Assembly: GCA_038147195.1 (NCBI GenBank)
Contig: JAYQTB010000004.1
Coordinates: 1,302,001 to 1,366,000 of the forward strand
Direction: 5' to 3'
DNA length: 64,000 nucleotides
DNA from: Eutrophocola salsuginis
GTDB taxonomy: Bacteria > Pseudomonadota > Gammaproteobacteria > Pseudomonadales > Pseudohongiellaceae
Part shown: positions 1 through 7,457 of the stretch, in pieces
How positions within the stretch are numbered: the first letter of the stretch is position 1
Layout of the letters: each line of letters opens with the position of its first letter
The notes under the pieces: generated by a model
What the model saw: only the letters and a program-made list of their open reading frames with translations
Database searches by the model: none
What the model was told of the DNA's origin: nothing
Program-made: the position numbers and the translations under genes

Positions 1-1
1 C

Positions 2-946
2 CTGGATGATTTCGCGCAGCGCGTGAATGCAGATGTGGTCGGCAAGGTAGTCAACCTGGCCAGCCGAAGCGCCGGGTTCATCAACAAAAATTTCGACAGT
101 GACCTGGGTAGTACGCTGGAAGTGCCGGAATTACTCAAGGAATTCGCCACAGCTGGAGACGAGATCGCCGGCTTATACGAAAACCGGGAATTCGCCAAGG
201 CCGTGCGCCTCATCATGACCATGGCTGACAAGGCCAATCAGTACATCGCAGAAAAGCAGCCGTGGGTCCTAGCCAGATCGAACCCGCAGGACCCTGCCGT
301 GCAGGCCATCTGTGCAACAGGCATCAACCTGTTCCGCATATTGATTGTTTACCTGAAACCGATCTTGCCGGAGATCGCCGTCAACGTGGAAAGCTTCCTC
401 AACGTGGCGCCGCTCACATGGCAGGATTCACAAACGCTGCTAACCAACCACACAATTGGCAAATTCCAGCCGCTGATGACACGTGTCGAGGCCGACAAGG
501 TCGAGCAGATGGTGGAAGCCAGCAAGGAAAGTTTTATGACTGAAAAACCAGATTTCCCTGAGGCTAAGCCTGCCGATACACCGCTTGGCTGTGACCCGGT
601 GAGCCCAGAAATCGAATTCCCTGATTTCGCCAAGGTGGACCTGCGCATCGTTAAAATAGTCAATGCCGAGCACGTGGAAGGCGCCGACAAATTACTCAAA
701 CTCACACTCAGCCTGGGCCGGGGTGAGGATGGTAATGAAGTATTACGTACCGTGTTCTCCGGCATCAAGGCCGCCTACGCCCCGGAAAAACTGCTTGGTC
801 AGTACACGGTGATGGTGGCCAACCTGAAACCGCGCCAGATGAAATTCGGCTTGTCCGAAGGCATGATCCTGGCCACTGGCGAAGGCGACAAGGTGTATCT
901 GCTGGAACCCCACGCAGGTGCCCAGCCCGGCACGCGCGTTACCTGA
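2..946 (+). CDS. metG: Methionyl-tRNA synthetase, C-terminal part (cut by window start)
   Basis: Charges tRNA-Met in the cytoplasm. The reading frame is already open at base 2, so this is the 3' part of the gene and the GTG at 23 is not a true start. The first ~180 residues match the helical anticodon-binding domain of MetRS. From about residue 205 the sequence FPDFAKVDLRIVKI followed by VEGADKLLKL is the dimerising tRNA-binding (Trbp111-like OB fold) domain that ends long-form MetRS. The stop at 944-946 is normal. In many gammaproteobacteria metG lies directly upstream of the rnf operon, as it does here with two small genes between. Confidence 0.95.
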   Translation: MDDFAQRVNADVVGKVVNLASRSAGFINKNFDSDLGSTLEVPELLKEFATAGDEIAGLYENREFAKAVRLIMTMADKANQYIAEKQPWVLARSNPQDPAVQAICATGINLFRILIVYLKPILPEIAVNVESFLNVAPLTWQDSQTLLTNHTIGKFQPLMTRVEADKVEQMVEASKESFMTEKPDFPEAKPADTPLGCDPVSPEIEFPDFAKVDLRIVKIVNAEHVEGADKLLKLTLSLGRGEDGNEVLRTVFSGIKAAYAPEKLLGQYTVMVANLKPRQMKFGLSEGMILATGEGDKVYLLEPHAGAQPGTRVT

Positions 947-957
947 TTGCGCTAACG

Positions 958-1713
958 CTAAAAACTAGCCACAGGCAGTATCAGCGGCCTGAACTCTCCC
1001 ATCGGCATACCCATTCTAGGTTTCAGCGCGTAGGGCTGGCCTGATTTATCATTCACGGCCACTGAAAGGCGGAAGGTGCCGGGTGCATCCAGCAGCCAGA
1101 ATTGCCAGTGTGCGGGGTTGTCCTCGATGGCGCCGGAAAAATCGACGGTTATTTCCTGCTCACCAAAAGAAAAACTGAAATCGCGCAAAGGTGTCGTCAG
1201 GCCCGTGCCACAGGCTTTCAGGTAGGCTTCCTTCAACGTCCAAAGGTCGTAAAAGCGCTGGCTCCATGCTTCTGCAGGCAAACGGTACAACGCACTGTTT
1301 TCCTCATCGGAAAAATACCGGCTGGCCAGCTTCGGGATGCCTGCCTGCCGGTTGAGGTATTCCACGTCGATGCCCACCGGTGCCTGCGTCGTCACCGCCA
1401 AGGCGATAAGGCCGTTAGTGTGGGTGAGGTTGAATTGCAGTCCGATGTCGGAAACCAGCTCCGGTCTGCCATGCTTGCTGTGGCGGAATTCGACGGCGGC
1501 AGGTTCCATACCGAGGTAGTGGCCCAGCACGCAGCGGACGAGCGCCCGGGAAACCAGGAACTGATGACGATGACGTGAAAAGACGAAGCGCTGGTGACGC
1601 CCGGTTTCCTCGAGATTGAGTAGTTGCCGATATGCGTCCAGCAGGTCGGGATCTGCAACTTCCCTGTCATCTACAAGCCAGATGTCGATATCGATTTGTG
1701 CAGGTCCTAGCAT
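958..1713 (-). CDS. 4'-phosphopantetheinyl transferase (Sfp/EntD type)
   Basis: Transfers 4'-phosphopantetheine from CoA to a conserved serine of carrier proteins. The protein is 251 residues, the usual length for the Sfp-like group. It shows the two signature motifs: GIDVE (Mg2+-binding Asp and Glu, about residue 115) and WTLKEAYLKA (about residue 155), with the HSKHGRPEL and FNLTHT motifs before them. The start ATG at 1711-1713 gives MLGPAQIDIDIW. It converges on metG and is divergent from the glyoxalase gene. No polyketide or peptide synthetase is in the window, so the carrier it serves is unknown. Confidence 0.9.
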   Translation of the reverse strand: MLGPAQIDIDIWLVDDREVADPDLLDAYRQLLNLEETGRHQRFVFSRHRHQFLVSRALVRCVLGHYLGMEPAAVEFRHSKHGRPELVSDIGLQFNLTHTNGLIALAVTTQAPVGIDVEYLNRQAGIPKLASRYFSDEENSALYRLPAEAWSQRFYDLWTLKEAYLKACGTGLTTPLRDFSFSFGEQEITVDFSGAIEDNPAHWQFWLLDAPGTFRLSVAVNDKSGQPYALKPRMGMPMGEFRPLILPVASF

Positions 1714-1780
1714 GGCGGGAGTCTCGCATTATTGGCATAATTCCGCTACTCAAACTCAGACCTCATATCAGGGTAATACC

Positions 1781-2164
1781 ATGCGAATTCTCCACACCAT
1801 GATCCGTGTCACCGATCTGAACAAGTCCATCGATTTCTATACCAATGTCTTCGGCATGAGCCTTCTGCGCAAAAAGGATTTTCCCGATGGCAAGTTCACC
1901 CTGGCCTTTGTCGGCTATGGCAGCGAGGAGGACAACGCAGTAATCGAACTTACCCACAACTGGGAAACCGACAAGTATGACATGGGTAACGCCTTTGGCC
2001 ACATCGCCATCAGCGTAGATGATGCCTATAGGGCGTGCGACCAGATCGCTGACAAGGGCGGCAACGTGGTGCGCCCGGCCGGCCCCATGAAACATGGCGG
2101 CGGCGTCATTGCTTTCGTGAAGGATCCCGACGGTTACATGATCGAGCTGATCGAGAGCAAGTAA
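1781..2164 (+). CDS. gloA: Lactoylglutathione lyase (glyoxalase I)
   Basis: Isomerises the hemithioacetal of methylglyoxal and glutathione to S-lactoylglutathione. The 127-residue protein has the two beta-alpha-beta-beta-beta modules of the VOC fold. It opens MRILHTMIRVTDLNKSIDFY, with the N-terminal metal His in LHTMIRV. It also has AVIELTHNW, FGHIAISVDD, and KDPDGYMIELIE with the final Glu ligand. I chose the ATG at 1781 because it begins the family's N-terminus exactly; a longer in-frame ORF upstream is the antisense of the transferase gene. Confidence 0.93.
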   Translation: MRILHTMIRVTDLNKSIDFYTNVFGMSLLRKKDFPDGKFTLAFVGYGSEEDNAVIELTHNWETDKYDMGNAFGHIAISVDDAYRACDQIADKGGNVVRPAGPMKHGGGVIAFVKDPDGYMIELIESK

Positions 2165-2174
2165 CGCGCAAACC

Positions 2175-2750
2175 ATGGTCGACATCTTCCTCGTACTGGT
2201 CGGCGCCGTCCTAGTCAACAACTTCGTCCTGACACAGTTCCTGGGTCTCTGCCCGTTCATGGGCGTCTCGGGGCGGGTGGAAACCGCCGTTGGAATGTCG
2301 GCGGCCACGATGTTCGTACTGACGCTCGCTTCCGCCTGCAGCTACCTCGTGTTTAACTACCTGCTGGTACCGTTTGGTGTGGAATACCTGCGCACCATCG
2401 CCTTCATCGTAGTCATCGCCGCAGTAGTGAGCGCCACGGAAATGATCATGCGCAAAACCAGCCCCCTGCTCCATCGCGTGCTGGGTATTTTCCTTCCACT
2501 TATAACTTCGAACTGCGCCGTGCTGGGTGTGGCGCTACTCAACATCAACCAGTCCCGCAGTTTTGCCGAGTCGGTGTTCTACGGTTTTGGCGCCGCTGCC
2601 GGTTTTTCGCTGGTACTCATACTGTTCGCCGCCATGCGCGAGAAACTCCATACAAGCGACATACCTGAACCCTTTCGGGGTCCCGCCATCGCCATGATCA
2701 CTGCGGGACTGATGTCCCTGGCCTTCATGGGTTTTACCGGCATGGTTTGA
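2175..2750 (+). CDS. rnfA: Ion-translocating oxidoreductase subunit RnfA/RsxA
   Basis: Inner-membrane subunit of the Rnf/Rsx complex, which couples electron flow between NADH and ferredoxin to ion transport (in E. coli Rsx, reduction of SoxR). The 191-residue hydrophobic protein has six predicted helices and the hallmark NNFVLTQFLGLCPFMGVS near the N-terminus and TSNCAVLGVAL in the middle; the conserved cysteines are present. It overlaps the next gene by 4 bases (ATGA), which indicates translational coupling to rnfB. Confidence 0.96.
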   Translation: MVDIFLVLVGAVLVNNFVLTQFLGLCPFMGVSGRVETAVGMSAATMFVLTLASACSYLVFNYLLVPFGVEYLRTIAFIVVIAAVVSATEMIMRKTSPLLHRVLGIFLPLITSNCAVLGVALLNINQSRSFAESVFYGFGAAAGFSLVLILFAAMREKLHTSDIPEPFRGPAIAMITAGLMSLAFMGFTGMV

Positions 2751-3718
2751 TGGCCCTAACTTTGCCCGCCCTCTTGACGCCCCTGTTATCTCTGCTTGGT
2801 ATGGGCATCGGTATCGGCGCCCTGCTCGGTTACACAGCCAGGCGCTTTCGCGTGGATGGCGATCCGGTCATAGAACAGATCAACGACCTCTTGCCGCAAA
2901 CACAATGCGGGCAGTGCGGTTACCCGGGTTGCCGGCCCTATGCCGAAGCAATAGCGGCGGGCGATGCCATCAACAAGTGTCCTCCCGGGGGCGATGAAAC
3001 CATTGCCTCTCTCGCCGGTTTACTCAATGTCAACGCACTTCCACTGAATACTGAATACGGCCAGATGGAAACACGCAAGTTGGCCTTCATCCGCGAAGCC
3101 GAATGCATCGGTTGCGCCAAGTGCATTCCGGCTTGTCCGGTGGACGCCATACTCGGCGCCCCGAAGTTTACCCACACGGTGATCGCCAGCGAGTGCACGG
3201 GCTGTGATCTGTGTGTTGAGCCCTGCCCGGTGGACTGCATCGACATGATCTCCGTCGACGACGAGCCGCTTGCATCGGCTCCTACCGATCAACTCCTTTC
3301 ACGCCTAGCCTGCATCAACTGTGGACTCTGTGTGCCTGTGTGCCCGGTGGATATACAGCCACATGAACTCTATTTTGCCTGTCGCGAAAAAGATCTGGAC
3401 CAGGCTGAATCACTCAACCTCACGCACTGCATCGAATGTTACAAGTGCGAAAAGGCATGCCCTAGCAATCTGCCGCTGGTCGAGCATTACCAGGCTGCAA
3501 AAGCAAATCTCGCCAGGCAGCAGCAAGAACGGGAGCGGGCGCTTAGGGCAAAACGCCGATTCGAGCTGCACCATGAGCGCATGACTCGTCTGACGGAAGA
3601 GGAAGAAGCACGTCGAAGGAAACGTGCCGAACTGGCCGACAATCGCAAAAAAATATCGGCCGAGAATATCCAGGCGGCGTTGGCGCGGGTCAAGGCCAAG
3701 AAGGCAGAAAAAGAATAA
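2747..3718 (+). CDS. rnfB: RnfB fused to the ferredoxin/C-terminal half of RnfC
   Basis: Residues 1-180 are an ordinary RnfB: an N-terminal membrane helix, the CGQCGYPGCRPYAEAI cluster motif, then two 4Fe-4S motifs CIGCAKCIPACP and CTGCDLCVEPCP ending PVDCIDMISVDD. From about residue 190 the sequence changes to RnfC: CINCGLCVPVCPVD, then HELYFACREKDLDQAESLNL, CIECYKCEKACPSNLPLVEHYQ, and the charged Arg/Glu/Ala-rich tail typical of RnfC C-termini. The NADH- and FMN-binding N-terminal ~370 residues of RnfC are absent, and no rnfC lies elsewhere in the window. At 323 residues it is well above the ~190 usual for RnfB. The junction is in frame, near base 3300. It could be a real fusion after an internal deletion or an assembly collapse. 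Confidence 0.9.
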   Translation: MMALTLPALLTPLLSLLGMGIGIGALLGYTARRFRVDGDPVIEQINDLLPQTQCGQCGYPGCRPYAEAIAAGDAINKCPPGGDETIASLAGLLNVNALPLNTEYGQMETRKLAFIREAECIGCAKCIPACPVDAILGAPKFTHTVIASECTGCDLCVEPCPVDCIDMISVDDEPLASAPTDQLLSRLACINCGLCVPVCPVDIQPHELYFACREKDLDQAESLNLTHCIECYKCEKACPSNLPLVEHYQAAKANLARQQQERERALRAKRRFELHHERMTRLTEEEEARRRKRAELADNRKKISAENIQAALARVKAKKAEKE

Positions 3719-3824
3719 GCGCGTTTGAACCACGTTCAGCGTAGCAATCGAATGCAGCTTGTGCCAGGGGGCTTGATGCGGCCAGGCCAAGGCCGGCTGA
3801 CTGGAGGAAACGACGCCTTTGCAT
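3690..3824 (-). pseudogene. Possible truncated 5' end of a Tat-exported protein
   Basis: Starting at the ATG of 3822-3824 the minus strand reads MQRRRFLQSAGLGLAASS then PLAQA, a textbook twin-arginine signal (RRxFLQ, hydrophobic core, AQA cleavage site). Coding then continues only about 20 unrelated residues and runs into the 3' end of rnfB on the other strand. It looks like the 5' remnant of a gene cut where the foreign segment meets the rnf operon. A chance resemblance cannot be excluded. Confidence 0.35.
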
Positions 3825-3864
3825 TAGCTCAATCCTGTTCTGTTGTCCTGTTGGGAATCCGGGC

Positions 3865-5067
3865 TCAGATGACACCATAGTACAGCAGGAGGAAGTAGGA
3901 AAGCCCCAGGGCATGGGCGGAAACTAGGGTGACGAAAAGGCCTTTTTCGAAAAGTGCGGGTCGATCCACAGATTCCGGATCAGCGTCCCTGGTAATCAAA
4001 TAGATATAAGCAAAGCCGGCGACAAACCCACCCAGGTGATTAACATAATCCACGTTTTCCACGATGAAGATTTCAGCAATCACTTCCAGACACAATATCA
4101 GGTAAAATCTGCCGGCAGGGACAGGATTAATACTTCCCGGCAATATCCCGTCATACCTGTTTTTAAAGCAGGTATACCCGCCCCAAAGCCCGAAGATTCC
4201 CCCGGATGCACCAATGCTTGCCTCAAAAGGGCGCAATAATGCACTGAATAAAACCCCTGCAACGTTTGCCAGAAGAAACACATTGGCAAACCTGGTTTGC
4301 CCAAGCGGCTTTTCCAGGTATTGGCTGAATATGCCCAGCATCAACAGGTTTAAAAGCAGGTGGGGTACAGAAGTATGCAAAAACACTGAAGAAGCAAACC
4401 TGTAAATTTCACCACCGAAGATGGTCGCTCCGGTGTTTGCCCCGGCGTACATGAAACGCATGTACTCCGAATCTGAAGCAGTTCCTACTATGCCGATGCA
4501 ATAAACCACCGCAGCGATTAGGCAAATCACATAAGTGGCCAGCAATGTGTTCGTTTGTTGTTTTGCGAGAATGACGCCAATCTGCTGCCGGCTTGCAGCA
4601 CCCATGTTTGCGTGAGCCATCCTGGAAAATGCCGCGAATGCCAGGGCAAAGTCTTTTGGGTCAGCGAAGCGACCCACATCCAGGGCATAAGCAGTTTTGT
4701 TTCTTATTCCCAGGCTTAAACCAACGATTTCATTATTAGCTACAAGCTTCTCGACCGAGAAGACCTCGTCATTCCTGATTATTTTTTCGCCCAGATAATA
4801 GGTAGGAATAACGGTGACACTGCCAAGCACGCAGAATATTCGGCCTGTAATGAAGGAAGAAAGATATCTTTTGACCAGAAGAAGGATGCAGCCGAAATAA
4901 CCGGCACCCAGCAATAGACATGCAACCCGGTAGCCAGCCAGACCGCTAGAGAATGTGTTTTCGGTAAAGACAAGTAAGCTGATTAAAATAAATGACGACA
5001 TGGTGAATATGACAATGGTTTGCCTGGCCTTCCCGAGATTGAAGTCATATTCAATTGCAGAACCCAT
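3865..5067 (-). CDS. Rhomboid-family intramembrane serine protease, linked to a microcin-like peptide
   Basis: A 400-residue membrane protein. The C-terminal ~215 residues form a six-helix rhomboid with every active-site element: EIYRFASSVFLH (L1 loop), HLLLN (His236/Asn240 of the oxyanion hole), GASG with nucleophile Ser288, and NHLGG with His344. The N-terminal half carries two membrane helices (about 15-35 and 45-65), then a soluble, beta-rich stretch around residues 75-150 (YLGEKII, GIRNKTAYALDVGRF) that I cannot assign and that resembles bacterial PH-like domains only by pattern. The start at 5067 is preferred to the longer ORF: it has an AAGGA Shine-Dalgarno, and the extra 58 residues overlap the peptide gene and terminator. 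It lies on the same strand just downstream of a double-glycine peptide gene, so it may be that peptide's processing or immunity protein; this is inference. Confidence 0.88.
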   Translation of the reverse strand: MGSAIEYDFNLGKARQTIVIFTMSSFILISLLVFTENTFSSGLAGYRVACLLLGAGYFGCILLLVKRYLSSFITGRIFCVLGSVTVIPTYYLGEKIIRNDEVFSVEKLVANNEIVGLSLGIRNKTAYALDVGRFADPKDFALAFAAFSRMAHANMGAASRQQIGVILAKQQTNTLLATYVICLIAAVVYCIGIVGTASDSEYMRFMYAGANTGATIFGGEIYRFASSVFLHTSVPHLLLNLLMLGIFSQYLEKPLGQTRFANVFLLANVAGVLFSALLRPFEASIGASGGIFGLWGGYTCFKNRYDGILPGSINPVPAGRFYLILCLEVIAEIFIVENVDYVNHLGGFVAGFAYIYLITRDADPESVDRPALFEKGLFVTLVSAHALGLSYFLLLYYGVI

Positions 5068-5097
5068 CAGCAACAATCCTTGTCGCCAAAAAAAAAA

Positions 5098-5123
5098 GAA
5101 GGTTTGCAATATTGCAAACCTTC
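5098..5123 (-). terminator. Perfect 26-bp palindrome plus T-run between peptide gene and rhomboid
   Basis: GAAGGTTTGCAAT followed by its exact reverse complement forms a 13-bp stem with almost no loop. On the minus strand it is followed directly by ten T residues (5088-5097). It lies 13 bases after the peptide stop codon and 30 bases before the rhomboid start. This is a strong intrinsic terminator that would give abundant peptide mRNA and limited read-through into the rhomboid gene. Confidence 0.85.
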
Positions 5124-5135
5124 CTCGCTCAGCAC

Positions 5136-5354
5136 CTAGTCCTGGAGCAGCTGATAGCCACCATAAAATGCCAGCCCCACCATGGTAAACGCAGCCACCG
5201 GGGCTACACCGAGTGCGGTTAAAGCCGCAACGGTTCCCCAACTACTACCGTAGGTAACAGACCCGATACCCAGGGCAGTTGCCCAGGCCGTTGCCGCTTC
5301 TGACAACCCTGCCCCGCTTACCTGTTCCAACTCGTCCGATGTCAGTTCTCTCAT
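5136..5354 (-). CDS. Double-glycine leader peptide, microcin/class II bacteriocin-like
   Basis: A 72-residue precursor. The first 15 residues, MRELTSDELEQVSGA, fit the double-glycine leader consensus (MRxLxxxELxxVSGG/GA) recognised by C39-peptidase ABC exporters. The GA|G ending recalls microcin E492, whose mature part also begins with Gly. Predicted cleavage after Ala15 leaves a 57-residue, Gly/Ala-rich, hydrophobic peptide with no cysteine and two potential membrane helices (AATAWATALGIG and the AALTALGVAPVAAF region). A good ribosome site (AGGGAGG) precedes the ATG. No ABC exporter or maturation enzyme is in the window, so export would need a transporter elsewhere. Target and activity are unknown. 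A small non-bacteriocin signalling peptide is the main alternative. Confidence 0.75.
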   Translation of the reverse strand: MRELTSDELEQVSGAGLSEAATAWATALGIGSVTYGSSWGTVAALTALGVAPVAAFTMVGLAFYGGYQLLQD

Positions 5355-5428
5355 TGTTAACCTCCCTGTTAACGTTTTTGCACTATTGCCCCCACAGGTT
5401 TAGTACGTCTTTGCCTTTTTCGCCACTA

Positions 5429-6301
5429 TTACAGGCTGTGCCGGCTGAAGAATTCCCAGATCAGTTCACTGGCACTGATGTCCTGCACCGCCCCACGCTG
5501 TGGGGCGCCCGGCCACGTGTGGCCACCTGTGATGGTCTGGTAGAACAGGATCTCCCCGCCCCCACCGCATTCCGTCCAGGCGTAAACGCGCATGTTATAG
5601 GCCACCTGCTCATGCGTGTTCGCCAGCGTGCAGCCGTTCGCCTGGCGCCACCGGTCCAGGGCGGTTTCCACGCCCATGCGCCAGTACGGTCGCGAATTGG
5701 CCTGCACTTCATAGTTGTTCACGGGGTCGTCTTCCGCATGGAAGGTGATGATGGGGATCGGGCGCTTCAGTGTGCAGTCGTCTGGATACTGCAGGCCGGC
5801 AACGGGCGCCGCCGCTGCCAGCACGTCGGACAATGCGCAGGCCAGCCGGCTGCTGATGCGGCCGCCGCCGGAGAAGCCGGAGGTATAGATGCGGGAAGCG
5901 TCGATGGCCAGCTGGCCGCTGATCTCATCGATCATGTCGCGGGTGAACTGCACATCGTCCACGCCGGCCTCGACGTTGGCGTTCCAGCTGCGCGCGGATA
6001 CCGAGTTGGTGAATTCACCCGCGGGAAACACGGCAATGAAACCATGCTCCTCGGCCAGCCTGTCAAAGCCGCTGGTATCCACCTGGTTCTGCGGATAACT
6101 GCCTGAGCCGTGAAAACTGAACACCAGGGCTGCCGGTTGCCCGCTGTAGCTTTGCGGAACGTACAGCAGGTAGCTGCGCTGCGCGCCGGCGGAGGTCATA
6201 CTGTGTTCGGAAAACCCGACCTGCGGTTGTGCATACACGCCCGTCGTATGCATCCCGCCAAATATCATCAGTAAAAATACAGTCCATGCATGTCGATTCA
6301 T
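5429..6301 (-). CDS. Secreted feruloyl esterase / PHB-depolymerase-like esterase (LpqC family)
   Basis: A 290-residue alpha/beta hydrolase of the CE1/esterase-PHB family. It has a signal peptide (MNRHAWTVFLLMIFGG, cleavage near VYAQ), the oxyanion strand VFSFHGSG, nucleophile motif GFSGGG (about residue 145), an acid in HAEDDPV and the catalytic His in GGHTWPG. Family members hydrolyse feruloyl-polysaccharide esters or short polyesters; the substrate here cannot be told. It is on the same strand upstream of the peptide gene with a 74-base gap. It belongs to the block that interrupts the rnf operon, though a role in the peptide system is not indicated by the sequence. Confidence 0.88.
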   Translation of the reverse strand: MNRHAWTVFLLMIFGGMHTTGVYAQPQVGFSEHSMTSAGAQRSYLLYVPQSYSGQPAALVFSFHGSGSYPQNQVDTSGFDRLAEEHGFIAVFPAGEFTNSVSARSWNANVEAGVDDVQFTRDMIDEISGQLAIDASRIYTSGFSGGGRISSRLACALSDVLAAAAPVAGLQYPDDCTLKRPIPIITFHAEDDPVNNYEVQANSRPYWRMGVETALDRWRQANGCTLANTHEQVAYNMRVYAWTECGGGGEILFYQTITGGHTWPGAPQRGAVQDISASELIWEFFSRHSL

Positions 6302-6310
6302 TGTCGTCCC

Positions 6311-6366
6311 CTTGTTCCTTGTTCCTTGTTCCTTGGTTCTTGTACCTTTTACCTTGTACCTTTCCG
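6311..6366. repeat. Tandem heptanucleotide array (CTTGTTC/CTTGTAC type)
   Basis: Eight consecutive 7-bp units in register: CTTGTTC three times, CTTGGTT, CTTGTAC, CTTTTAC, CTTGTAC, CTTTCCG. It fills the gap between the esterase and rnfD, at the right-hand edge of the segment that splits the rnf operon. Related arrays occur at 15535, 29731, 51731 and 51834. Confidence 0.85.
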
Positions 6367-6440
6367 GCCATCATACGTGGAATCCGCCACCCGGCCAATT
6401 TGGGTGATGCCTCACGGGCAAGCTGGTAACATGCGCGGGC

Positions 6441-7457
6441 ATGACACTGGCCACCCTGCTGTTCTCCCGTAAAGCGCCCATGACTACGCCGCAAATCATG
6501 GCGCTGGTACTGGCAGCCGCTGTACCGGGCATCATTGCCATGACCCTCTGGTTCGGCGCGGGCACCCTGGTCAATATCGCCTGGCTCATCCTCTGCGCCC
6601 TCATACTGGAAGCCGCCGTCCTCAAAATGCGTCACCGCCCTGTGATGCCCGCCCTGAAAGATTGCAGCGCCGCGGTCACTGCCCTGCTGCTTGCCCTGTC
6701 AATGCCGCCCGCCACCCCCTGGTGGGCTGGTCTCATCGGCGTCTTTTTCGCCATCGTCATCGCCAAGCACCTGTACGGCGGTCTCGGCAGCAACCCCTTC
6801 AATCCCGCCATGGTCGGTTACGCGGTCCTGCTCATCGCCTTTCCACACACCATGACCAGCTGGCTCCTGCCGCACAATGGCGCTGGCTTCGCCGATACCC
6901 TGGCCCGCTTCCTCGGCAATGCGACGGATACCATGGACGCCTTGACCGGTGCCACTGCCCTCGACAGCTTCAAGCTGGAACGCGGCGGCATGACCGTCAG
7001 TGAATTCGTTGCTGGCAATCCTCTTTATGGCACGCTGTCGGGTGCCGGCTGGGAATGGGTGAACGTCGCTTTCCTCGGCGGCGGACTTTACCTGCTGTAC
7101 CGACGCATCATCACATGGCACATCCCGGTTACCCTGCTGGCCGCCATGACATTGCTGTCTCTCGTCTTCTACGACGGCGGCAGTTCGGCCAGCCACGGCT
7201 CCCCGGTCTTTCACCTGTTCGGCGGCGCCGCCATGCTCGGCGCCTTCTTCATCGCCACCGATCCCGTATCGGGCCCATCAACCACTACCGGCAAGCTCTG
7301 GTACGGCGCCCTCATCGGCATACTTCTGTATTGCATTCGCGTTTGGGGCAGTTATCCCGACGGGGTTGCCTTCGCCGTGCTGCTGGCCAACTTCGCCGCA
7401 CCGGCCATCGATCAGATCGTGCACATCGCGCAAAGGGGCAGCAGCCATGCCGGATAG
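6441..7457 (+). CDS. rnfD: Ion-translocating oxidoreductase subunit RnfD/RsxD
   Basis: Membrane subunit of the Rnf complex that carries a covalently bound FMN. The 338-residue polytopic protein shows the family signature GLGSNPFNPAMVGYAVLLIAFP, the flavinylation-site region DALTGATALD (Thr in the S/TGAT motif) and FIATDPVSGPST near the C-terminus. Length is normal. Its partner genes rnfA and rnfB lie 2.7 kb upstream, beyond the inserted block. It overlaps rnfG by about 11 bases. Confidence 0.95.
   Translation: MTLATLLFSRKAPMTTPQIMALVLAAAVPGIIAMTLWFGAGTLVNIAWLILCALILEAAVLKMRHRPVMPALKDCSAAVTALLLALSMPPATPWWAGLIGVFFAIVIAKHLYGGLGSNPFNPAMVGYAVLLIAFPHTMTSWLLPHNGAGFADTLARFLGNATDTMDALTGATALDSFKLERGGMTVSEFVAGNPLYGTLSGAGWEWVNVAFLGGGLYLLYRRIITWHIPVTLLAAMTLLSLVFYDGGSSASHGSPVFHLFGGAAMLGAFFIATDPVSGPSTTTGKLWYGALIGILLYCIRVWGSYPDGVAFAVLLANFAAPAIDQIVHIAQRGSSHAG

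Noticed and set aside
1102..1578. 158-codon plus-strand ORF
   Set aside because: Antisense shadow of the phosphopantetheinyl transferase gene; no protein-like composition.
3865..5241. Longer 458-codon start for the rhomboid
   Set aside because: The extra 58 codons overlap the peptide gene and terminator and lack membrane-protein character; the ATG at 5067 has a Shine-Dalgarno.
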